DNA of 64,000 nucleotides, from the NCBI RefSeq assembly GCF_024213195.1, contig NZ_JANAVF010000023.1, forward strand, positions 1 to 64,000, read 5' to 3'. The translations under genes were made by a program, and so were the position numbers. Origin of the DNA: Streptomyces sp. TBY4. GTDB taxonomy: Bacteria; Actinomycetota; Actinomycetes; Streptomycetales; Streptomycetaceae. The notes beneath the pieces were generated by a model. The model made no database searches and was not told the DNA's origin. It worked only from the letters and a program-made list of their open reading frames with translations. Shown piece by piece: positions 26,358 to 36,851 of this stretch (within the stretch, counting starts at the first letter, position 1; every line of letters starts with the position of its first letter).

Positions 26358-26624
26358 CTCATCCACTTCCGTTGGGTGTCGCCGCTGGTCGAGGGCCCGA
26401 AGGACGCGCGGGCGCGGCTGTGCGGGCGCGGCGGGCAGCAGGGTCACCGACGATCGCGCGGCGCCGGTCCCCCGTGGTCGAAGCCGGCAAACCGTGTCAC
26501 GTACATGCCTGGCCGACGCGTCCCGCCGCAGCGGCGCCAACCCTACCAAGCAGGCGGGAACCGCCCCGACCCACTGGGCTACCGGCGCACGGGCTCGGGG
26601 CGCCTGCCGGTAGGCTCAACAGCC
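26358..26624. promoter_or_regulatory. divergent promoter region between two paralogous membrane proteins
   Basis: 267 bases separating the two start codons. It is GC-rich with no gene. It must contain both promoters, but no -10/-35 pair stands out clearly enough to assign. Confidence 0.5.
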
Positions 26625-28295
26625 ATGATAGTTACCGCTCCCGCGCCGTCCCCGGTGGCAGAACGCCGGCCGCCGCGCGGCCGCGGCGGCCGCCTCAGAC
26701 GCGCCATCGCCCTCGTATCTGCCGAGGCCGCAGTCTCGATCTTCGCCGCCCTCTTCCTCACCTACCTGGGCAAGCGTCTGCATGTGAACCCGATGCAGCG
26801 AATCGGGCAGGTCAGCGGCCTGGCGGCCATCCAGCTCCGGTTGCTGCTGCTGCTCGCGGTGACCGTTCTCCTCTACCTCGCGCTGTCGCGGCGGTGGCCG
26901 GGTGCCGCCGTCAACATCGGCGCCGCGACGGTCGCCGGTCTGGCCACGGGTGTGACCGCGGCCGGCAACGTCGTCGCCCTGCGCGGCACGACCTGGCCGC
27001 TCAACGGGTACGGGGGTGACATCGGCAACCTCCAGACGTGGGCGTTCAACGTCATCGACGGGGTGCCGCTGCCGCCCGAGTACCCGCCGGGCTTCCCCCA
27101 CTTCCTCGCCTTCGTCGCCCAGGTGGGCTTCGACGGGCAGGTGGCGTACGCCGCGAAGTGGGTGATGATCGGCTTCCTCGCGATCTCCGGTCCCGTCGCC
27201 TACCTGGCCTGGCGCATGCTGCTGCCCCCGCTGTGGGCGCTCGGCATCGGCCTGACCTCGGCGCTTCCGCTGTTCGACCTGTACAAGCCGTACTCCCCGC
27301 TCGTACTGGTCGTCGTGATCCCGGTCTTCGCCAAGCTGGTGCAGGTCACCATGGGCTCGGCGCTGCTGAGCCGCCGCCAGGCCCTTGCCGTCGGCGGCGG
27401 CCTCGGTGCCCTGCTCGCCGGTCTGTTCCTGATGTACGCGGGCTGGTTCGTCTGGTCCGCGGTCGGCGTCGTCGTGCTCTTCGCGATCGTGCTGGCGGGG
27501 CTCTTCCGCTCCGGCGGGGCGAAGGCACTGTGGCAGGGACTGCTGCCGCTGCTGGCCGCGACGGTGGTCTTCCTCGCCCTGGCCGGCCAGTACATGGTCC
27601 GGCTGCTCGGCGCGAGCGGCACCACGAAGGACACGTACTTCTACTTCGACACGTTCACCGATCCCGCGTACTTCGCGATGTGGGGCGTCGACAGCCCGGG
27701 GCCGCAGCGCCTCGCGGGCTGGCCGCCGCTCGGTGAGCTCGGCGGTGTCGGGCTGTTCCCGATCCTGCTGGTGCTCGGGCTGGCGGTGGCGCTCGGCCTC
27801 GCCCTGCGCCAGCCGATGGTGCTGACCCTGGCGGCGTGCACGGCGAGCGCGTTCCTGCTGCGCTACTGGTACGCCTCGCACATGGCCCGCGACCACGCCG
27901 TACAGCTGTACCCGCGGACCAGCATCCAGATCATGTACTGCCTGCTCGCGCTGACCGGGCTCGCCGTCTACTACGCGGTCCAGCGCATCCGGGACTGGTC
28001 CCGCAGTCACGAGACGCTGACGCTGACGCTGCCCCGGCGGACCGCGCGGGGGCCGCGCCGGTCCGTCGTCATCGGCGCGCTGTGCGCGCTGGGCCTGCTC
28101 TACGGGATGGCCGGCTCGGCGACCGCCGACGCGTTCATGCCGAAGAACCCGGACCAGAAGTCGCTGGGCACGCTGGCCTGGTACGCCCACAACCTCCAGC
28201 AGCCGAACGGGAAGTGCCCGCACTACGCCGTCAAGGATCTCTGCGGGGTCTTCAACCTGCCGGAGCGCCCGGGGCCGGGGCCGAAGAAGCCCTGA
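26625..28295 (+). CDS. polytopic membrane glycosyltransferase-like protein (paralogue of 24522-26357)
   Basis: 556 residues from ATG at 26625; the open frame upstream is not coding. About 12 helices begin near residue 27, and a short C-terminal outer domain has CPHYAVKDLCGVFNL. It shares NPMQRIGQVSGL, the loop PEYPPGFPHFLAFV and SHMARDHAVQLYPRTSIQIM with the divergent neighbour, so the two are paralogues arranged head to head. The YDLY-type loop LPLFDLYKPYSPL lies mid-protein. It is likely a GT-C fold enzyme acting on lipid-linked sugars at the outer membrane face; donor and acceptor are unknown. Confidence 0.6.
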   Translation: MIVTAPAPSPVAERRPPRGRGGRLRRAIALVSAEAAVSIFAALFLTYLGKRLHVNPMQRIGQVSGLAAIQLRLLLLLAVTVLLYLALSRRWPGAAVNIGAATVAGLATGVTAAGNVVALRGTTWPLNGYGGDIGNLQTWAFNVIDGVPLPPEYPPGFPHFLAFVAQVGFDGQVAYAAKWVMIGFLAISGPVAYLAWRMLLPPLWALGIGLTSALPLFDLYKPYSPLVLVVVIPVFAKLVQVTMGSALLSRRQALAVGGGLGALLAGLFLMYAGWFVWSAVGVVVLFAIVLAGLFRSGGAKALWQGLLPLLAATVVFLALAGQYMVRLLGASGTTKDTYFYFDTFTDPAYFAMWGVDSPGPQRLAGWPPLGELGGVGLFPILLVLGLAVALGLALRQPMVLTLAACTASAFLLRYWYASHMARDHAVQLYPRTSIQIMYCLLALTGLAVYYAVQRIRDWSRSHETLTLTLPRRTARGPRRSVVIGALCALGLLYGMAGSATADAFMPKNPDQKSLGTLAWYAHNLQQPNGKCPHYAVKDLCGVFNLPERPGPGPKKP

Positions 28296-28319
28296 CCCGA
28301 CGCACGTAGAAGTACACGT

Positions 28320-28373
28320 ACGTAGAAGCGGCCTGCCGCCGGTCCGAGGACCGGCGGCAGGCCGCTTCTACGT
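28320..28373. terminator. 26-bp hairpin, bidirectional terminator
   Basis: A perfect 26-bp inverted repeat (28320-28345 with 28348-28373) with a two-base centre, located between convergent genes. The core is GCGGCCTGCCGCCGGTCC. Confidence 0.88.
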
Positions 28374-28390
28374 GCTGCGTGTCTCTTCCC

Positions 28391-29290
28391 TCAGCCCCGG
28401 CCGGGCGTGAAGGCGTGCTTGGCCAGGGTGAGGGCGCCGTCCCGCTGCCCGCGGCGCAGCGCGCCGGGGAGCATCGTCAGCGCGTGGAAGCGCGAGGCGC
28501 TGTGGAAGCGGGCCGCGCGGGCCGCCTTGGGCCAGCCGCGGGCGTCCATGCGCGCGGCCACCGCGGCGAAGTACCGCTCGGCCTCGGTGAAGCGGGTGCC
28601 GGAGAAGGCCTGCACCGAGGACTCGCTGACGGCGTGCCGGCGGTACTGGAAGACGGTGGTCGCGTTGTCGATCACCATCTCCTCGCCGGCCTCCAGGAGG
28701 TCGACGACCAGCGCCAGGTCCTGGATGACCGAGTAGTCGTCCCGGAAGTTCACCTTGCGCAGCGCCTCGCCGCGCCAGGCGATGGAGGGGAAGTAGAGCC
28801 AGTTGCCGCGCAGCACGCTGGCGGCCAGCTCCTCCCCCGCCATCAGGCGTCGGCCCTTGACCTGCGGCGCGTACAGCTTCTTCTTGGTGTTGTCCGCGAG
28901 GCCCTGGGTCACCTTGCCGTCGCCGTCGATGACCTCGACGCCGGGCTGGACCATGCCGATGCCCTCATGGGCGTCGACGATGGCGCGGACGGTCTCCAGG
29001 TAGTGCGGGTGCAGGAGGTCGTCGCAGCCCATGATGACCACGTAGTCGGCCTCGGAGAGCTGCACGCACTTCTGGAAGTTCTTGGTGATGCCGAGGTTCT
29101 GCTCGTTGCGGGTGTAGTGCACCCGCTCGTCGCCGAGCTGCTCGAACCAGCCCGGTACGTCGGGCTCCTTGCCGTCGTCGATGACGACGAGCCGGAAGTC
29201 CCGGTCGGTCTGGGCCAGGACGCTGCGGACCGCGTCCTGCATCAGCTGCACGTCCCCGTAGTAGGGGAGCATGAGGTCGAACGTCGCCAT
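28391..29290 (-). CDS. family 2 glycosyltransferase
   Basis: 299 residues. The GT-A fold opens MATFDLMLPYYGDVQLMQDA, with VVIDDGKEPD and the donor/metal motif VIMGCDDLLHPHYLETV (the DXD equivalent is CDD near residue 93). There is no membrane helix, so it is cytoplasmic or peripheral. It is the last gene of a minus-strand string starting at rmlB, six bases after the DUF2304 gene. Together with the rhamnose genes it probably adds a sugar to a lipid-linked surface glycan; the sugar is unknown. Confidence 0.85.
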   Translation of the reverse strand: MATFDLMLPYYGDVQLMQDAVRSVLAQTDRDFRLVVIDDGKEPDVPGWFEQLGDERVHYTRNEQNLGITKNFQKCVQLSEADYVVIMGCDDLLHPHYLETVRAIVDAHEGIGMVQPGVEVIDGDGKVTQGLADNTKKKLYAPQVKGRRLMAGEELAASVLRGNWLYFPSIAWRGEALRKVNFRDDYSVIQDLALVVDLLEAGEEMVIDNATTVFQYRRHAVSESSVQAFSGTRFTEAERYFAAVAARMDARGWPKAARAARFHSASRFHALTMLPGALRRGQRDGALTLAKHAFTPGRG

Positions 29291-29296
29291 GGGGCG

Positions 29297-29742
<446 letters not shown>

Positions 29743-29746
<4 letters not shown>

Positions 29747-30504
29747 CGACGTCCACGCTCCCGCAGCGAAATGTCAAAAAGGATGTTCACGCCGTTGATC
29801 AGGGACTGACCCTTGGCCCGTGAGTAGTCGGTGTAGAGGATGTCCACCGGTACCTCGGTGACCCGCAGACCGGAGCCGGCCAGGAAGCCGACGAGCTCGG
29901 ACGCATGGGCCATGCCGTTCATGGTGATGTTCAGTTGCTCGGCGGCATCCCGGCCCAGGACGCGCAGACCGTTGTGCGCGTCGGTGAGCTTGAGCTTGCG
30001 AGCGGTGGGGCTGACCGCGGCGGCCGTGCGCAGCACGACCTGCTTGATCCACGGCACCTGGCCGTTCTGCTCGATGAAACGCGAGCCGAGTACGACGTCC
30101 GCCGCTCCGCTGCGCAGCACCGCGACCATCGTCTCGACGTCCTTGGTCTGGTGCTGGCCGTCCGCGTCGAAGGTCGCGAAGTAGCGGGCGCCGGGCTGGG
30201 CGAGCGCGTACGTGAGACCGGTCTGGAGGGCCGCCCCCTGGCCGAGGTTGACCGGGTGGCGGACCAGGTGGGCGCCGGTCGTCGCTATGTGCTTGGCCGA
30301 GTCGTCCGTGGAGCCGTCATCGACGACGACGATGTTGGGGAACGTCTTGCGGGCCCCCTCGACCACGTCGGCGATCACCTGGCCCTCGTTATAGGCCGGT
30401 ATGACCAGCCAGACATCGTCGTATTGGGACACGTTAGCTCCAGCGGAAGTGGCACCCAGGGAGTGCTCAGTGATCGGTGTGACGTCTTGGGCCGGCGTGG
30501 TCAT
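29743..30504 (-). CDS. family 2 glycosyltransferase, polyprenyl-phosphate sugar synthase type
   Basis: 253 residues from ATG at 30504, which overlaps the flippase stop (ATGA). After a variable first 25 residues it has VWLVIPAYNEGQVIADVV, VVVDDGSTDDSA, the DPM1-like HPVNLGQGAALQTGL and the metal motif FDADGQHQ. This is the dolichyl-phosphate mannose/glucose synthase-like subgroup, which charges polyprenyl phosphate with a hexose. No C-terminal membrane helices are present; the adjacent DUF2304 protein may supply membrane association. Confidence 0.87.
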
Positions 30505-31832
30505 CTTCCGGCCGCTCCCACGCCCAGGCGGCTGGTGTCTGCCGTCTGCCCGGGCCCTTCGGTGACTGCCGCGGCGACCCCGGAGAAGCTCAGCCTCAGA
30601 GCTGCCAGCATAGCGAGCACGGTGGCGACGGAGCCGAGAGCGTAGGCAACGATCACGCGCGTGGCCACATCTCCCGGCAGCAGCGTGATGCCCGCCAGGA
30701 CCGCAGTACCGATCGCCCAGGAGAGCAGCTGAAGGTTGTGCCGCTTGAGGACCATGAGCGCCTGTCCGAGGACCATCGCGAACATGTACGCCACGGTTCC
30801 CGCGGACATCAGGAAGAAGTCGAAGCAGCCCAGCCTCGGCTTGGCGCCGAAGAGCACCTCGATCAGCCACGGGCCGAGCACGGTCGCGGGCACCCCGCCG
30901 AGCAGGCCGAGCCCGCCGACGACCAGCCCGATCCGGCGCAGCATCGCCCAGAACGCGTCCCGGTCGCCTGCCGTGAAGGCCGCGGTGAGGCCGCTCAGGA
31001 GCGAGGCCTGGAGCGAGCCGAAGACGAAGAGCGGCACCCGTGCCAGGACCAGCGCGCTCAGCAGCGCCGCGATCAGGACGCTGTCGGCGGGGGCCAGCAG
31101 TTTGGTGCTCAGGACCGCCGCGTTGACGACGGCCTGGGACAGCAGGGTCGCGCAGATCAGCAGGCCCAGGCCGTTGCACAGCTCCCGCCAGGCGATCGAC
31201 TCGCCGGGGCCGACCGCGCGCAGCAGCGTCGGCAGGGTGACCAGCGTCGCGGCGACGGGCGCGAGAGCCAGAACCAGACTGAAGGCGAGGGCGGAGTGCA
31301 GACCGAGCAGCGCGCAGCCGAAGGCGAGCACGATCCGCAGGCCGCCGTCGACGGCGAGCTGGGTGCCGTACGCACCGAAGTGGCCGAGCCCGGCCAGGAG
31401 GCCGCGCGTGAGATAGCAGACGGCCATGCCCGCGAAGGCACCGCCGAGCGCCGCCACCAGGGCACGGTCGCCCTGGAAGAGCAGGTCGGCGATCGGGCCC
31501 GCGCCCAGGCCCAGGACGAGCAGGGTTCCGCCGAGGATCGCCGTGGTCAGCAGGGTCGCCCGGCGCAGGACCGGGGCGGTCCCCTGCCCGAGGACCACAC
31601 GCGCGGAGACGATGCGGGTGAGTTCCTGCTCGATGGGGAAGAAGACGCCGATGCCGATGGACATCACGATCGTCCACAGCACCGAAACGTTCGCCATGTC
31701 CTGCTCGGACAGGCTGTGACCCGCCACGCCCAGATGGACGTAGGAGGCAGCGCCAAGCACGACGGTGCCGCCGGCCACCGCGAGGGTGCCCGACGGCAGC
31801 GCCGCAGTCAGCTTGTTCAGCAGGGTCCTCAT
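30501..31832 (-). CDS. MOP-like polysaccharide flippase-type membrane protein
   Basis: 443 residues with 12 or more helices and very short loops (for example FPIEQELTRIVSARVVLGQG after helix 2), the pattern of Wzx/MATE-like exporters of lipid-linked saccharides. It is translationally coupled on both sides by ATGA overlaps, with rmlD before it and the GT2 gene after it. A role in flipping a rhamnose-containing glycan precursor is inferred from context. Confidence 0.7.
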   Translation of the reverse strand: MRTLLNKLTAALPSGTLAVAGGTVVLGAASYVHLGVAGHSLSEQDMANVSVLWTIVMSIGIGVFFPIEQELTRIVSARVVLGQGTAPVLRRATLLTTAILGGTLLVLGLGAGPIADLLFQGDRALVAALGGAFAGMAVCYLTRGLLAGLGHFGAYGTQLAVDGGLRIVLAFGCALLGLHSALAFSLVLALAPVAATLVTLPTLLRAVGPGESIAWRELCNGLGLLICATLLSQAVVNAAVLSTKLLAPADSVLIAALLSALVLARVPLFVFGSLQASLLSGLTAAFTAGDRDAFWAMLRRIGLVVGGLGLLGGVPATVLGPWLIEVLFGAKPRLGCFDFFLMSAGTVAYMFAMVLGQALMVLKRHNLQLLSWAIGTAVLAGITLLPGDVATRVIVAYALGSVATVLAMLAALRLSFSGVAAAVTEGPGQTADTSRLGVGAAGR

Positions 31833-32764
31833 CCCGCTCGGCCGTCCCGGGCTTGGGTGGCCAGCGCGGAGAAGACCGGGGTGCCGACGGCTTCGGCGAG
31901 CTGCTCCCGCCAGTCGGCGAGGGGCGGCAGACCCGCTTCGGCCCAGCGGTCGTGCGCGAGCACGCTGAACGCCGGGCGGACCGCGGGCCGCACGAACGCC
32001 TCGGAGGTGGTCGGACGGATCCGCTCCGGATCCAGCCCGCCCAGGCGGTAGGTCTCGCGTGCCAGGCCGAGCCAGGTCGTCCGGCCGCTCGCGGTGCCGT
32101 GATAGACGCCACCCGGGGCCCGGCCCTCCAGGGCGGCCAGACCCAGCTCGACCAGCCGGCGGGCCAGCGCGTAGGACCAGGTGGGCTGGCCGTGCTGGTC
32201 GTCGACGACGTCGAGAGTGTCCCGCTGGGCGGCCAGCTTCAGCATGGTGGCGACGAAGTTCGGGCCGTGCTCGCCGTACAGCCAGGCGGTACGGACGACG
32301 TAGCCGTCCTGCGGCAGCAGCTCGGCGACGGCCTGCTCGCCGACCAGCTTGGTCCGCCCGTAGGCGTTGACCGGGCCGGTCTCGGCGTCCTCGGCGTACG
32401 GCTGCGCGGCGTCGCCGGGCAGCACGTAGTCGGTGGAGACGTGCAGCAGGCGGGCACCGGCCGCGGCGCAGGCCCCGGCCAGGACGCGTACGCCGGTGCC
32501 GTTGACGGCGGTGGCGGCCTCTTCGGCGCTCTCGGCGCCGTCCACGTCGGTCCAGGCTGCGCAGTTCACGACCACGGCCGCGCCCTCGACGGCGGCCCGG
32601 ACGGCCGCCGGGTCGGTGATGTCGAGGTCGGCCCGGCCGAGGCCCGCAGCCTCGATCCCGGCGTCCTTGAGGACGGCCAGGACGTCCTGGCCGAGCATGC
32701 CGGCGGCGCCGGTGACGATCCAGCGCGCGCCGACGGAGCTGTCGGTTACCCCTGCGGCGCTCAC
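31829..32764 (-). CDS. rmlD: dTDP-4-dehydrorhamnose reductase
   Basis: 311 residues from GTG at 32764, overlapping the rmlB stop (GTGA). The Rossmann motif WIVTGAAGMLGQDV is near residue 15, NCAAWTDVDGAE follows, and the catalytic Tyr-X3-Lys is in VNAYGRTKLVGEQ. STDYVLPGD carries the catalytic Thr. It makes dTDP-L-rhamnose with NAD(P)H, the last step of the pathway. Confidence 0.93.
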   Translation of the reverse strand: MSAAGVTDSSVGARWIVTGAAGMLGQDVLAVLKDAGIEAAGLGRADLDITDPAAVRAAVEGAAVVVNCAAWTDVDGAESAEEAATAVNGTGVRVLAGACAAAGARLLHVSTDYVLPGDAAQPYAEDAETGPVNAYGRTKLVGEQAVAELLPQDGYVVRTAWLYGEHGPNFVATMLKLAAQRDTLDVVDDQHGQPTWSYALARRLVELGLAALEGRAPGGVYHGTASGRTTWLGLARETYRLGGLDPERIRPTTSEAFVRPAVRPAFSVLAHDRWAEAGLPPLADWREQLAEAVGTPVFSALATQARDGRAG

Positions 32765-33738
32765 TTCTGCAGCGCTGCCTTGGCCTTCAGCGGCTCCCAC
32801 CAGGCGCGGTTCTCGCGGTACCAGGCGATGGTCGAGGCGATGCCTTCCTCGAAGGTGACCTGCGGGGCGTAGCCGAGCTCGGAGCCGATCTTGCTGATGT
32901 CGATGGAGTAGCGCAGGTCGTGGCCCTTGCGGTCCTGGACGCGCTCGACCATGTCCCAGCCGAGGCCGGCGGCCTCCAGCAGGACGCCGGTGAGCTCCTT
33001 GTTGGTGAGCTCGACGCCGCCGCCGATGTTGTAGACCTCGCCGGCGCGGCCCTTGCGCATGGCCAGGTCGATGCCGCGGCAGTGGTCGGAGACGTGCAGC
33101 CAGTCGCGCACGTTGCCGCCGTCGCCGTAGAGCGGGACCTTCTTGCCGTCCATCAGGTTCGAGACGAACAGCGGGATGACCTTCTCCGGGAACTGGTAGT
33201 GCCCGTAGTTGTTGGAGCAACGCGTGACGACGACGTCCATGCCGTGCGTACGGGCGTAGGCCAGCGCGAGGAGGTCGGAGGAGGCCTTGGAGGCGGAGTA
33301 CGGGGAGTTGGGCACCAGCGGCCACTCCTCGGTCCAGGAGCCCTCGGTGATCGAGCCGTACACCTCGTCGGTGGAGATGTGGACGAAGCGGCCGACGCCG
33401 TGCTTGCGGGCGGCGTCCAGGAGGACCTGGGTGCCCACCACGTTGGTCATCACGAAGGGGCCCGCGCCGGCGATCGAGCGGTCCACGTGGGACTCCGCCG
33501 CGAAGTGCACGACGACGTCGTGGCCGGGCATCACCTGGTCGACGGCCTCCGCGTCGCAGATGTCGCCCTTGACGAAGGCGTAGCCGGGGTGGTCCGCGAC
33601 CGGGGCGAGGTTGGCTTCGACGCCGGAATACGTCAGCTTGTCGAAGACGGTGATCTGGGCCGAGGGGTCCGAACCGAGCTGCTGGCGGACGAATTCTGAA
33701 CCGATGAAGCCGGCGCCGCCGGTCACAAGGATGCGCAT
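32761..33738 (-). CDS. rmlB: dTDP-glucose 4,6-dehydratase
   Basis: 325 residues. MRILVTGGAGFIGSEFVRQQ binds NAD. The catalytic region is STDEVYGSI (Thr-Asp-Glu) and YSASKASSDLLAL (Tyr-X3-Lys), and RCSNNYGHYQFPEKVIPLF is family-typical. It forms dTDP-4-keto-6-deoxyglucose. It is the first gene of the minus-strand polysaccharide operon, divergent from rmlA with 104 bases between them. Confidence 0.96.
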   Translation of the reverse strand: MRILVTGGAGFIGSEFVRQQLGSDPSAQITVFDKLTYSGVEANLAPVADHPGYAFVKGDICDAEAVDQVMPGHDVVVHFAAESHVDRSIAGAGPFVMTNVVGTQVLLDAARKHGVGRFVHISTDEVYGSITEGSWTEEWPLVPNSPYSASKASSDLLALAYARTHGMDVVVTRCSNNYGHYQFPEKVIPLFVSNLMDGKKVPLYGDGGNVRDWLHVSDHCRGIDLAMRKGRAGEVYNIGGGVELTNKELTGVLLEAAGLGWDMVERVQDRKGHDLRYSIDISKIGSELGYAPQVTFEEGIASTIAWYRENRAWWEPLKAKAALQK

Positions 33739-33842
33739 AATACAAACAGTCTAGCGTTCCGCCCACACATTCCCGGCCGCCCGCCCGCAGCGTCACCGGC
33801 CCCGAACTCCCACCCCCGGCGCTCTCGCATAGGGTTGGGCCC

Positions 33843-34718
33843 ATGCGTGGAATTCTCTTGGCCGGCGGCACCGGATCCCGACTCTGGCCGCTGACGCGGG
33901 CAGTGTCGAAGCAGCTGCTGCCCGTCTTCGACAAGCCGATGATCTACTACCCGCTCTCGACGCTGGTCATGGCCGGGATCAGCGAGATCCTCGTCATCAC
34001 CACTCCGGACGACCGCGACCAGTTCGAGCGGCTGCTCGGCGACGGCTCGCAGTTCGGCATCCGGCTGGAGTACGCGGTCCAGGAGCGCCCCGAGGGCATC
34101 GCCCAGGCCTTCGTGCTCGGCGCCGACTTCATCGGGGACGACTCCGTCGCCCTGATCCTCGGCGACAACATCTTCCACGGCAGTGGCCTCGGCACCCGCC
34201 TGGCCGAGCACACCGGCTCCAAGGGCGGCCGGGTCTTCGCGTACCCGGTGGCGGACCCGACGGCGTACGGCGTGGTCGAGTTCGACGAGAACGGCCAGGC
34301 CATCTCCATCGAGGAGAAGCCGGTCAAGCCCAAGTCCCGTTACGCCGTGCCGGGCCTCTACTTCTACGACAACCAGGTCGTGGAGATCGCCCGCAACCTG
34401 AAGCCCAGCGCCCGCGGCGAGCTGGAGATCACCGCCGTCAACGACGCGTACCTCCAGGCCGGTGAGCTGAATGTCACCATCCTGGACCGCGGTACCGCGT
34501 GGCTGGACACCGGCACCTTCGTCTCGATGGTGCAGGCCTCCGAGTTCGTCCGCGTGATCGAGGAGCGACAGGGCTTCAAGATCGGCTGCATCGAGGAGGC
34601 CGCCTGGCGTGCGGGCCTCATCGACTCCGCGCAGCTGCGCGCGCTCGCCGAGCCGCTCACCAAGAGCGGTTACGGGGACTACCTGATCGGCCTGCTCGAA
34701 GAGGAGGCCTCCCGGTGA
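33843..34718 (+). CDS. rmlA: glucose-1-phosphate thymidylyltransferase
   Basis: 291 residues. The nucleotide-binding opening MRGILLAGGTGSRLWPLTRA, the substrate loop FDKPMIYYPLSTLVMAGI and LILGDNIFHGSGLG are all intact. It makes dTDP-glucose. It overlaps rmlC (GTGA) and is divergent from rmlB, so all four dTDP-rhamnose enzymes are in one locus. Confidence 0.96.
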   Translation: MRGILLAGGTGSRLWPLTRAVSKQLLPVFDKPMIYYPLSTLVMAGISEILVITTPDDRDQFERLLGDGSQFGIRLEYAVQERPEGIAQAFVLGADFIGDDSVALILGDNIFHGSGLGTRLAEHTGSKGGRVFAYPVADPTAYGVVEFDENGQAISIEEKPVKPKSRYAVPGLYFYDNQVVEIARNLKPSARGELEITAVNDAYLQAGELNVTILDRGTAWLDTGTFVSMVQASEFVRVIEERQGFKIGCIEEAAWRAGLIDSAQLRALAEPLTKSGYGDYLIGLLEEEASR

Positions 34719-35314
34719 AGTTCCGCGAGCTCTCCATCGAGGGCGCATTCGAGATCACGCCCCAGCAGCACGGCGACCCCCGCGGCATGTTCATGGAGTG
34801 GTACCGCTTCGACCGCCTCTCCGAGGTCGTCGGGCACCCGCTGAACCTGGCGCAGGCGAACATGTCGGTCTCCCAGCGCGGTGTGGTGCGCGGCATCCAC
34901 TTCGCCGACGTGCCGCGCGGCCAGGCCAAGTACGTCACCTGCGTACGCGGCGCCGTGCTCGACGTCATCGTGGACCTGCGGGTCGGCTCGCCGACCTTCG
35001 GCCGCTGGGAAGGCGTCCGCCTGGACGACGTGGACCGCCGTGCGGTCTACATCCCCGAGGGCATGGGCCACGGCTTCTGCGCGCTGACCGACGACGCCAC
35101 GCTGTCCTACCTCTGCTCGGAGACGTACAACCCGACGGGCGAGCACTCCGTGCACCCGCTCGACCCGGACCTGGGCATCGACTGGCCGGCGGACGTCCCG
35201 CTGCTGTCCGCCCGTGACGAGGCCGCCCCGTCGCTGGCCGAGGCCATCGCCTCGGGACTGCTGCCGGAGCACGCCGCCTGCATCGAGTTCACGGAGTCCC
35301 TGCGGGTCGGCTGA
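34715..35314 (+). CDS. rmlC: dTDP-4-dehydrorhamnose 3,5-epimerase
   Basis: 199 residues from GTG at 34715. A cupin fold with DPRGMFMEWYR, the catalytic histidine in GVVRGIHFADVPRGQAKYV and IPEGMGHGFCAL. It epimerises C3 and C5 before RmlD reduction. Two strong hairpins lie downstream. Confidence 0.94.
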   Translation: MKFRELSIEGAFEITPQQHGDPRGMFMEWYRFDRLSEVVGHPLNLAQANMSVSQRGVVRGIHFADVPRGQAKYVTCVRGAVLDVIVDLRVGSPTFGRWEGVRLDDVDRRAVYIPEGMGHGFCALTDDATLSYLCSETYNPTGEHSVHPLDPDLGIDWPADVPLLSARDEAAPSLAEAIASGLLPEHAACIEFTESLRVG

Positions 35315-35341
35315 CCGCCGCCGCGCACGAAGCTTCGTACG

Positions 35342-35377
35342 GAAGAGGGCCGCACCCACCAGGGTGCGGCCCTCTTC
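35342..35377 (+). terminator. terminator after rmlA-rmlC
   Basis: A perfect 16-bp stem (35342-35357 with 35362-35377) with loop ACCA, 27 bases after the rmlC stop. Confidence 0.82.
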
Positions 35378-35417
35378 GCGTGCCCGGCGCAGGACGCGGG
35401 GCGCGTACGGACGACGA

Positions 35418-35459
35418 AGGGCCCCTTCCCCGTCGCGTGAACGACGGGGAAGGGGCCCT
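35418..35459 (-). terminator. terminator after tuf
   Basis: A perfect 18-bp stem (35418-35435 with 35442-35459, loop CGTGAA) about 50 bases downstream of the tuf stop on the minus strand. With the rmlC terminator it insulates the two convergent units. Confidence 0.85.
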
Positions 35460-35509
35460 CCTGTCAAACATGGTGCCCGCTTCAGCGAGCTACCAGGTCA
35501 GAGCACGAA

Positions 35510-36703
<1,194 letters not shown>

Positions 36704-36779
36704 GGGGTCCTCCTGGAGAGTGGTTCTGTACGCCTTACTCATCGGCGCCAGGTGATCTTTGCTGGAAAGCCGGTTCCCC

Positions 36780-36810
36780 GGGGCAACGGGAGGGTTGCTC
36801 CTGTTGCCCC
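36780..36810 (-). terminator. hairpin between fusA and tuf
   Basis: GGGGCAACGGGAG (36780-36792) pairs with CTCCTGTTGCCCC (36798-36810) with one G-U pair, loop GGTTG. It lies inside the str operon, so it probably acts as an attenuator or processing site ahead of a separate tuf promoter. Confidence 0.6.
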
Positions 36811-36851
36811 AGAGGCTCCGGTGACAAGCCTAAAGCGTGTACTCGGAAGAG

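Noticed and set aside
24429..26624. Plus-strand open frame of about 730 codons running into the 26625 gene
   Set aside because: It lies antisense to the 24522-26357 gene, is composed of His/Arg/Gly/Gln-rich low-complexity sequence and has no ribosome-binding site; it is a high-GC shadow frame.
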